DNA from: SAR324 cluster bacterium
GTDB lineage: Bacteria > SAR324 > NAC60-12
DNA: 14,387 bases
Assembly: GCA_022448705.1 (NCBI GenBank)
Contig: JAKUUF010000029.1
Span: 1 to 14,387 of the forward strand
Direction: 5' to 3'
Shown: in pieces, positions 1 to 5,870 of the stretch
Position numbering within the stretch: the first letter of the stretch is position 1
Layout of the letters: the number at the start of each line of letters is the position of its first letter
Program-made: the position numbers and the translations under genes
The notes under the pieces: model-generated
The model's input: only the letters and a program-made list of their open reading frames with translations
What the model was told of the DNA's origin: nothing
Database searches by the model: none

Positions 1-1
1 T

Positions 2-181
2 TGGGGGGATGCGGTTAATATTGCTTCAAGAATGGAAGGCAGCGGAGAAAGCGGTAAAATCCATATTTCTGAAAAAACAAAGGATTACCTGGAAGGCTCT
101 GCAAATCTCTCTCACAGAGGAGAAATTGAACTTAAAAATAAAGGTAAATGGTCAACTTTTTTTCTTGAAGAATTGAGATAA
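2..181 (+). CDS. Class III adenylate/guanylate cyclase, C-terminal fragment
   Basis: The last 59 codons of a gene that enters from the left edge, ending in TAA at 179-181. The visible residues begin WGDAVNIASRME and continue through GKIHIS, the hallmark of the end of the class III nucleotide cyclase catalytic domain. In this family the Asn and Arg of the N-x-x-x-R pattern (N6 and R10 of the fragment) stabilise the transition state while ATP or GTP is converted to the cyclic nucleotide, and both are present. The protein then ends quickly with a short stretch resembling the usual 'G...LKNKG....F.L' end of the domain, so the cyclase domain is C-terminal. Substrate (ATP or GTP) and the upstream sensory or membrane domains cannot be judged because those parts lie outside the window. 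It converges on gspN with 93 bp between the two stops. Confidence 0.9.
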   Translation, partial: WGDAVNIASRMEGSGESGKIHISEKTKDYLEGSANLSHRGEIELKNKGKWSTFFLEELR

Positions 182-274
182 TTTTGTATCTGCAAAACAA
201 GCAACTCAAAATGTTGAAGCAGTATTAATATTGAAAAGACCTTTTTGCAAAGGCAGCAAATACTTCCTTTCAGG

Positions 275-1165
275 CTAGCATTTATTTCTTGTTGGTAAAT
301 TGAGACGGCTGAATGTGCCTTTCAGGTTAAAATTGATTGTCTCACCACACTGAAATGAGAGCAGTATTTTGCTGAAACGACGGAGTTCATTTTTGAAATC
401 AGGAGAAGGAGTAAGCAGAAAATTTAAATCTATTGATGACATATTTGGACGATTTTTGTCCAACTGTATTGTTCCATCGACTGTACCTTCCAAAGATCCT
501 TTTAATTGAACATCTTTTAAAGAAATAACTGGGCCGAGTTCGAGGTCAAAAAGTATTTCTGTCTGATTCAGTTCGGGAAACTGCAGGTCAAGAAGTGCTG
601 AACCCCCTGAAAGACGGATGCGCGTGTCATTAAGTTTACCCCTCAGTCTGCCTTCTGGGAATCCTCCAATTTGCTGAAGTTCCTGGAAATTACTGATATG
701 AACTGACATTGAAAGAGATCCAGAAACAAATGTATATGGTATTAAAGCAAACAAAGGTACTCTTTCAATTCGTACATCTTCCAATGACAAATCGAACTTT
801 CCAGGAGTCATCAGCTCAGTAGATATCTGCATTGCACCTTCATGAAGCTCACCATTAATTTTTGCTTTTCCGGATGTGATTATTGATGCAAAAGGAGCCT
901 CAACGTTTTTAAGAATAAGCAAACGCATTACTGGTCCTGCTAACCAATTCGGTGTACTAATAGAAATTTCCGGGGTGCTGAGTTTACTCCAACCCAACTC
1001 AAAATCCTGAATTTCAAAATTAATCCCTGTTTGTGAACTTAAACGGGTGCTGGCAGCATCAGCAATTGATTTCCCAGGGAAATTCTGCATAAAACCCCAT
1101 AAAGCCAGCATCAAAACCAGCACCAGTCCAATTAACAGGAAAGCAGTACGTTTTAACACGCGCAT
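275..1165 (-). CDS. gspN: Type II secretion system protein GspN
   Basis: About 296 residues. GspN is a bitopic inner-membrane component found in some type II secretion systems; its exact role is poorly defined. The N-terminus (MRVLKR followed by a run of about 19 hydrophobic residues) is a signal-anchor, and the rest is a beta-rich periplasmic domain with phrases such as FELGWSKLSTPEISIS, EGRLRGKLNDTRI and LKGSLEGTVDGTIQLD, as seen in GspN/AsmA-like proteins. I chose the ATG at 1165-1163, one base after the gspM stop (TGA, 1169-1167), because it places the membrane anchor at the very N-terminus and implies translational coupling. A GTG at 1219 would add 18 residues and overlap gspM. Stop is TAG at 277-275. 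It is the last gene of the minus-strand block. The family call rests on topology, motif style and its position directly after gspM. Confidence 0.75.
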   Translation of the reverse strand: MRVLKRTAFLLIGLVLVLMLALWGFMQNFPGKSIADAASTRLSSQTGINFEIQDFELGWSKLSTPEISISTPNWLAGPVMRLLILKNVEAPFASIITSGKAKINGELHEGAMQISTELMTPGKFDLSLEDVRIERVPLFALIPYTFVSGSLSMSVHISNFQELQQIGGFPEGRLRGKLNDTRIRLSGGSALLDLQFPELNQTEILFDLELGPVISLKDVQLKGSLEGTVDGTIQLDKNRPNMSSIDLNFLLTPSPDFKNELRRFSKILLSFQCGETINFNLKGTFSRLNLPTRNKC

Positions 1166-1166
1166 C

Positions 1167-1652
1167 TCAATTACTCTTTTGCTTGTGTACTTGAAAAGAA
1201 GCACGGACAAGTCTGTCACCCGGGCTAATACTGATGCTTAAATGGGAAGTTCGTATAACAGGCCTGTGATTTTCCAGCCGGTAAAGCATTGAAAATAAAT
1301 TATCCAGTTTAAGTCTGTCCAAACCTACTTTGACTCCTTCAGTACCCTTTTCAACATTGTTCAGTACATTGAGCTGCAAATTATCCTGTATCTGGAGTGA
1401 TCGTGCTATGTTTTCCACAAAAGAGCTTAGTGCCTGTGACATTACCGGTGCAGTTGGTGTCTTTTGTAATGTCTCCCATTCTCTTGAAAGCTTGCGGACC
1501 TGCTTTATTTGTTTTTCTCGTTCAGAAAGCTGCTGCTGAAGATATTTTTCCTGGCTGTTAAGATACTTTACACCCCATATGCCAGCCAGCACAAATAGAA
1601 GCAGGAACATAAGTGCAATCAGAAGCTGCTCCCGTATTGTAAGATTCAACAT
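1167..1652 (-). CDS. gspM: Type II secretion system protein GspM
   Basis: 161 residues, the usual length of GspM. GspM is an inner-membrane component that partners GspL and helps anchor the secretion ATPase platform. The sequence shows a short cytoplasmic start (MLNLTIRE), one transmembrane helix at about residues 9-31, a charged coiled-coil (about 35-62, rich in Q, E, K and R), then a periplasmic alpha/beta domain (about 70-155) with the pattern 'VKVGLDRLKLDNLFSMLYRL' typical of the ferredoxin-like fold of GspM. It begins 28 bp after citrate synthase and is followed one base later by gspN. No Shine-Dalgarno sequence precedes the ATG. The normal partner gene gspL is not adjacent and not in the window, which is unusual. 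PilO-like proteins have the same architecture, but the neighbouring gspN and the nearby gspD favour GspM. Confidence 0.75.
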   Translation of the reverse strand: MLNLTIREQLLIALMFLLLFVLAGIWGVKYLNSQEKYLQQQLSEREKQIKQVRKLSREWETLQKTPTAPVMSQALSSFVENIARSLQIQDNLQLNVLNNVEKGTEGVKVGLDRLKLDNLFSMLYRLENHRPVIRTSHLSISISPGDRLVRASFQVHKQKSN

Positions 1653-1680
1653 TGGAAGCGATTATCGTGGAGGATTATTT

Positions 1681-2964
1681 TCAGTTTCGCTGGCTGAGAG
1701 CCACATATTCGCGTTCGGTATGGCCTGTATAAATCTGACGTGGTCGTCCTATTTTAGATGCACTATTGTGCATTTCCAGCCAGTGAGCAATCCAGCCTGG
1801 CAGCCGTCCCAGCGAAAACAGTACTGTAAACATTTCAGTTGGAAATCCGAGAGCTTTGTAGATAATACCGCTGTAAAAATCCACATTTGGATATAGATTA
1901 CGGTCAATGAAGTATTCATCGGTCAGAGCTGCTTCTTCGAGTTGCTTGGCGATATCCAGCAGTGGATCTGAAGTTCCAAGCATCTTTAAAATTTTATCAC
2001 AGTATTCTTTAAGGATGGTCGCACGTGGATCAAAATTTTTATAGACACGATGCCCAAAGCCCATTAAACGAAATGATGAATCTTTGTCTTTGGCAAGTTT
2101 TACAAACTTTTGCACGTCTCCACCGTCTATGTGTATTTGTTGGAGCATTTCCAGAACAGCTTGATTTGCACCTCCATGAAGCGGTCCCCAAAGAGCTGCT
2201 ATGCCAGTTGAAATAGAAGCAAATAAATTTGCACGGCTGCTGCCTACAAGTCTGACGGTGGATGTAGAACAGTTTTGCTCATGATCTGCGTGCAAAATGA
2301 AAAGCACATTCAAAGCCTCAACAAATTCTGGCGGGGCTTCGTATGAAGTTGTAGGAACACTGAAAAGCATGTGGAGAAAGTTTTTTGCATAACTGTACTC
2401 GTTTACTGGGAAAACAAACGGCTGGCCGATATTTTTTTTGTAAGACCATGCTGCAATGGTAGGCAATTTACCCATTAAGCGCCAGATAGCCAAATCTACA
2501 GCGTCTCTGTCTGTTGCACTGAAATCCGGATAGAATGTTGAAAGTGCGCAGACAATGCTTGATAAAATTGCCATCGGGTGTGCATCCTTGGGAAAGGCCT
2601 GATAAATATGCTTCACATCTTCATGCAGCATAGTGTGGCGTTTGACATTGAACTCAAACTTTTCCAACTCCTTGCTGGAAGGCAGTTCCCCAAATATCAG
2701 CAGGTAGCTAACTTCAAGAAAGTTTGACTTTTCTGCAAGTACTTCAATCGGATAACCTCGGTAACGCAGTATTCCCTTTTCACCATTGAGAAAAGTTATT
2801 CCGCTTTCGCATGAACCTGTATTAACAAAGCCTGGGTCCAGTGTAATGGATTTTGTCTCAGCGCGTAATTTCCCTATATCAATGCCTGTTTCACCTTCAC
2901 TTCCTACAACCAAAGGGAGTTCTATTGATTTGTCATTGACCTCAATTCTTGCAGTTCCTGGCAT
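1681..2964 (-). CDS. gltA: Citrate synthase
   Basis: 427 residues, the same length as Escherichia coli GltA. It condenses acetyl-CoA with oxaloacetate to citrate, the entry step of the TCA cycle, in the cytoplasm. The catalytic triad is intact: H263 in GPLHGGAN, H305 in GFGHRVYKNFDPR (the citrate synthase signature) and D362 in LYPNVDFYSG. The LHADHEQN segment (221-231) carries further oxaloacetate-binding histidine. The extra N-terminal beta-domain (about 1-50, ending in DPGF.NT.SC.S.I) marks the type II, hexameric, NADH-sensitive class typical of Gram-negative bacteria; allosteric behaviour itself is inferred. It is preceded by a 149-bp AT-rich gap that may contain its own promoter, and is followed after 28 bp by gspM, an odd partner. 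No Shine-Dalgarno sequence is evident upstream of the ATG. Confidence 0.97.
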   Translation of the reverse strand: MPGTARIEVNDKSIELPLVVGSEGETGIDIGKLRAETKSITLDPGFVNTGSCESGITFLNGEKGILRYRGYPIEVLAEKSNFLEVSYLLIFGELPSSKELEKFEFNVKRHTMLHEDVKHIYQAFPKDAHPMAILSSIVCALSTFYPDFSATDRDAVDLAIWRLMGKLPTIAAWSYKKNIGQPFVFPVNEYSYAKNFLHMLFSVPTTSYEAPPEFVEALNVLFILHADHEQNCSTSTVRLVGSSRANLFASISTGIAALWGPLHGGANQAVLEMLQQIHIDGGDVQKFVKLAKDKDSSFRLMGFGHRVYKNFDPRATILKEYCDKILKMLGTSDPLLDIAKQLEEAALTDEYFIDRNLYPNVDFYSGIIYKALGFPTEMFTVLFSLGRLPGWIAHWLEMHNSASKIGRPRQIYTGHTEREYVALSQRN

Positions 2965-2997
2965 ATTGGCCCAATTTTTTGCATTTTGAAAAAAAGT

Positions 2998-3025
2998 ATT
3001 CTATTTCTAAATATTAAGTTAACAA
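2998..3025 (-). promoter_or_regulatory. Candidate sigma-70-type promoter for citrate synthase
   Basis: Read on the minus strand, a TTGTTA (3025-3020, four of six matches to TTGACA) lies 16 bp before TAGAAT (3003-2998, five of six matches to TATAAT). It sits in the AT-rich gap upstream of the citrate synthase start, leaving a leader of about 25-30 nt. The high AT content makes chance matches common, so this is tentative. Confidence 0.3.
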
Positions 3026-3113
3026 ATCTTAATTAAAGGGCAAGATATTCAACCGAAAAAATATGTTAATTATGAAGAGTTTTGCGGGGGCTTTAGAAGT
3101 TAAATATACAGAA

Positions 3114-3512
3114 CTATTGCTCAATAATTATGTCTTCAGGGCGGTTTGACATATATCGAAGTTCTATCTGGCGCCGCAGCCAGTATTTTATGGAGTTTCT
3201 TGTTGCGGGGATCAACAGCAGGAAACCTGCTGAATCTGTTAAAAATCCGGGAGTCAGTAATACAAGTCCGGCTATTACTATCAGCAGGGCATCCAGGAGC
3301 TCACCTGAAGGCATCCTGCCTTCACGCAGGCTCTCCTGTATTCGATATAATGTTTGCAGGCCTTGCATCCGGGCCAGAAAAGCACCTAAAAATCCGGTAA
3401 GAATTACAAGAGTAACTGCCGTTAATGCACCGAACATCGATCCAATCTCAATCAGCAGATATATTTCAATTATTGGAATGATAGTGAAGGCAAGGAATAA
3501 TTTAAGCAGCAT
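3114..3512 (-). CDS. fxsA: FxsA family membrane protein
   Basis: 132 residues. FxsA is a small inner-membrane protein, named because its overproduction in E. coli relieves F-plasmid exclusion of phage T7; its normal function is unknown. The sequence has the family plan: an N-terminal hydrophobic hairpin (about 1-23 and 27-47), an amphipathic linker with Q and R residues, and a second hydrophobic region (about 73-104) carrying the family signature LLTPGFLTDSAGFLLLIP (85-102), followed by a basic, charged C-terminal tail. Length is at the short end of the family, which often has a longer variable tail. It lies 39 bp after the CARDB-like gene and 149 bp before citrate synthase. There is no Shine-Dalgarno sequence before the ATG. 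The family assignment is firm; the gene has no evident functional link to its neighbours. Confidence 0.9.
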   Translation of the reverse strand: MLLKLFLAFTIIPIIEIYLLIEIGSMFGALTAVTLVILTGFLGAFLARMQGLQTLYRIQESLREGRMPSGELLDALLIVIAGLVLLTPGFLTDSAGFLLLIPATRNSIKYWLRRQIELRYMSNRPEDIIIEQ

Positions 3513-3551
3513 TTAAATTGGTTGAGTGTTAAAGATGTGTGAACGAAAATA

Positions 3552-4835
3552 TCAAAGGGTCTCAGAATTAACAGGAGTAATAGTAAATTTTCGAATACCC
3601 GAAATTGCCTGTCTTCCACTGGCTTGACGTCCGATAACCCTCCAGTAAAGCTGGTTCTTCTCTTTTGCTCTCATCAATCCCATAGCCATCCCTGGAAGTT
3701 CGCCTGCCAGAGGCACCATCTCCTTGTCCGCAATCCAGCGGTTTCCCTGTGGCAAGTCGAAATATGATCCACTGTCTTCAAATTTTTTATCGACACCTAC
3801 CTGGATTTTAAATTCACTGAAAGCAAGACTGTCCCATTGAAAAAGGAAAAGTCCGTTTTCTTCAAAAGTAAATTTGTCAGATGGCAAGAGCAGCTTGATA
3901 TCACTAAGCCTGATCACGTTCGATTTGGCTTCGTTATTCTTTTCCTTTAGTTCTTCAATATCATTTTCAGGATCAACAGTAGCAATAATCTGGTATTTGC
4001 CCATCAGCTGGTCTTCGGGGAGTGTGTACTCAAGATCAAAAGTGATAATCTCTCCTGGAGCCATTACACGGGCTGTCGGCAAGGCAATCACTGATTTTCT
4101 CATCGGCTGCTTGACATTGTAATACTGTACCTTTGTTGAGACATCCTGGACTATGTCTCCACCTGCATTAATTAAATTTAAACGCAAGCGAAGTTTTTCA
4201 CCACGAAGTGCATGTTTCGGCAGTACCTGCACAGTTTCCCACCTCAAGTCGGGAGGATCAAATTTTAGTGGTGAAATTATGCGTTTCCCGGAAACTATAA
4301 CTCCTGAGGCCAGGTGTGTTTTTGCCACTTCTACATCCTGTGGCGAGGCAATGTAAAAAAGTCGCTCATCACCAGAGCTGGTGTTTAGCAAAATACGCTT
4401 GAATCGGGAGTCCCAGATACGAACTGCAATTTGATAACGACCGGTATTTTCCAAATCAATCTCATGCAGCACCTTTGCTGTATCGCCTGCCTGAATAGTA
4501 TAAACTTTGCGGTGACGCTTTTTCTTCAATTCCGTGCCGTCAACATTAACTGTTATTTCAATACCTGCATGTTTTGGAGACTTGCCTTGATTTTGTATAG
4601 CAGTTTGGATCAGCTGTTTATCGCCCAGTTTAGGACAGGACGGATTGGTGACAGATTTGAGAATTGAGTCCGGAGAATCAATGGCCATATCCGGACCGTC
4701 AGGCAGGGGGCATGTTTTGGAAAGCACAATTGCGATTATTTTCAGACCAGTAACCTGATCTGCCTGCAAACTGGTTGGAAAATTAAGAGCTATTATTCCG
4801 AAGAAAACGTAATTCAGCAGAAAAAACCGGAACAT
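3552..4835 (-). CDS. Secreted CARDB-like beta-sandwich protein, function unknown
   Basis: 427 residues. A Sec signal peptide is visible (MFRFFLLNYVFFGIIALNFP, cleavage probably near residue 25, TSLQA-DQ), so the protein is periplasmic or exported. Two Ig-like regions follow. Residues about 65-165 contain 'QNQGKSPKHAGIEITVNVDG' and a Gly-Arg-Tyr strand. Residues about 190-310 end in the motif VDPENDIEELKEKNNEAKSN, the classic 'D....I.E.NE.NN' close of CARDB (cell adhesion related domain in bacteria). The last third (about 315-420) ends in YWRVIGRQASGRQAISGIRKF, as in fibronectin type III-like domains. Two cysteines (42 and 67) could form a disulfide. No catalytic motif is seen. It sits between scpA (141-bp gap) and fxsA (39 bp), in a block with type II secretion genes, so it could be a substrate or accessory of that system, but this is only inference. 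Confidence 0.7.
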   Translation of the reverse strand: MFRFFLLNYVFFGIIALNFPTSLQADQVTGLKIIAIVLSKTCPLPDGPDMAIDSPDSILKSVTNPSCPKLGDKQLIQTAIQNQGKSPKHAGIEITVNVDGTELKKKRHRKVYTIQAGDTAKVLHEIDLENTGRYQIAVRIWDSRFKRILLNTSSGDERLFYIASPQDVEVAKTHLASGVIVSGKRIISPLKFDPPDLRWETVQVLPKHALRGEKLRLRLNLINAGGDIVQDVSTKVQYYNVKQPMRKSVIALPTARVMAPGEIITFDLEYTLPEDQLMGKYQIIATVDPENDIEELKEKNNEAKSNVIRLSDIKLLLPSDKFTFEENGLFLFQWDSLAFSEFKIQVGVDKKFEDSGSYFDLPQGNRWIADKEMVPLAGELPGMAMGLMRAKEKNQLYWRVIGRQASGRQAISGIRKFTITPVNSETL

Positions 4836-4976
4836 TTTTCAACATTTAAATTGGGTTTTATGGCGTATACACTCATTTCTCAGATAGAGAATTTATTTGG
4901 GAAAGAATTTCCGGAATATGGGGATCAGTTTAGAAACACCATCTGTTAAGGAGGATGTGTTTAAAAAAAATCAGAC

Positions 4977-5846
4977 TCAACTTGCTTTTAACATGGCCGA
5001 TTCTTCTTGTTCCTCACCTCTCTGCAGATTGTACCAGTCAATTATGTTCTGATCGAAGTTTTCATGCCTAGTGCAATGAATTGCACCATGCTGCTCTACT
5101 TGTACGATTGTTATGAGACGTAGCCGTGCCATTTCCAGCAATGCCATGAAGGTTATAATGAACCATAACTTTGATTTGTCGCCTGCAAACAATTCTTCAA
5201 AAAGGCAGTGCTGTTTTTTCATCAAAATCAGAATGATCTCTTCAATTCGATCCTCAATCCTTACAGTTTCTGCTTCAACTAAATACCTGGTTTGTTTAGG
5301 AAGAAGTTTCATTACCCTTTCAAAGGCTTCCATTAACGCAGATACGGAAATGTCTTCATATTCCGGATCAACTTCTTCAGAATCGCCAACTAACTCAACG
5401 TTTTCAGGTCTCTGAAAAACATCACGTCCTAAAATATCCAGCGAGCCAAGCTCAAAAGCTGCATCCTTATAATGCTGATATTCCAGCAGTCTCCTGCGTA
5501 GAATTTCTTCCGGGTCCTCTTCTTCAATTTCTTCAAGATCTTCCGGAGCACGGGGAAGCAGGTGCCTTGACTTTATTAATATCAACATGGCCGCAATTTC
5601 CAGGAATTCTCCTGCAAGATCAAGATTGATCGAATGCATGATCTCAACATATTCCAAATATGAGGTGGTTAATTCAGAAAGACGAACCTCCTCAATTGAA
5701 ACTTCTTTTATGCGAATAAGATGCAGAAGCAAATCCAGCGGGCCCTCAAAAAAAGGAAATTTAATTTCCAGGGGATTTTCCGGATTTGGAAATATTTTGG
5801 GGACATCAATGCTGTTATGCTCACCTTCCATGGCTTCCAAACTCAT
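4977..5846 (-). CDS. scpA: Segregation and condensation protein A (ScpA, kleisin)
   Basis: 289 residues, near the usual 240-290. ScpA is the kleisin that bridges the head domains of Smc and binds ScpB to form the bacterial condensin needed for chromosome compaction and segregation. The diagnostic N-terminal motif FEGPLDLLLHLIRIKEVSI (33-51) is present, followed by 'YLEY' and FLEIAAMLILIKSRHLLP (81-98), an acidic linker (about 101-118), and a C-terminal winged-helix region with VRIEDRIEEI and FIITFMALLEMARLRLITIVQ. The 25 residues before the FEGPLDLLL motif are longer than in many homologues; a second ATG at codon 6 is an alternative start. It follows gspD by 24 bp and probably shares its transcript. 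The usual partner scpB is not found next to it. No Shine-Dalgarno sequence precedes the ATG. Confidence 0.95.
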   Translation of the reverse strand: MSLEAMEGEHNSIDVPKIFPNPENPLEIKFPFFEGPLDLLLHLIRIKEVSIEEVRLSELTTSYLEYVEIMHSINLDLAGEFLEIAAMLILIKSRHLLPRAPEDLEEIEEEDPEEILRRRLLEYQHYKDAAFELGSLDILGRDVFQRPENVELVGDSEEVDPEYEDISVSALMEAFERVMKLLPKQTRYLVEAETVRIEDRIEEIILILMKKQHCLFEELFAGDKSKLWFIITFMALLEMARLRLITIVQVEQHGAIHCTRHENFDQNIIDWYNLQRGEEQEESAMLKAS

Positions 5847-5870
5847 TTTTCGAAGTAAAAAAGGGGAAAA

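Noticed and set aside
240..253. CCTTT-TTGC-AAAGG hairpin between the cyclase and gspN as a bidirectional terminator
   Set aside because: The stem is only five base pairs and no T-run follows on either strand.
3510..4848. The 12-mer CCAATTTAAATG near both the fxsA and CARDB gene starts (minus strand), possible shared regulatory site
   Set aside because: In 14 kb of AT-rich DNA several chance 12-mer repeats are expected; its position relative to the two start codons differs.
4947..4957. Perfect AAGGAGG just before an ATG on the plus strand
   Set aside because: The ATG directly abuts the motif, leaving no spacing for ribosome binding, and the frame is about 31 codons antisense to the end of scpA.
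5113..5415. A 100-codon plus-strand open frame within scpA, and similar frames opposite gspD, fxsA and citrate synthase
   Set aside because: They are antisense shadows of well-identified genes with low-complexity Ser/Ile-rich translations and no family features.
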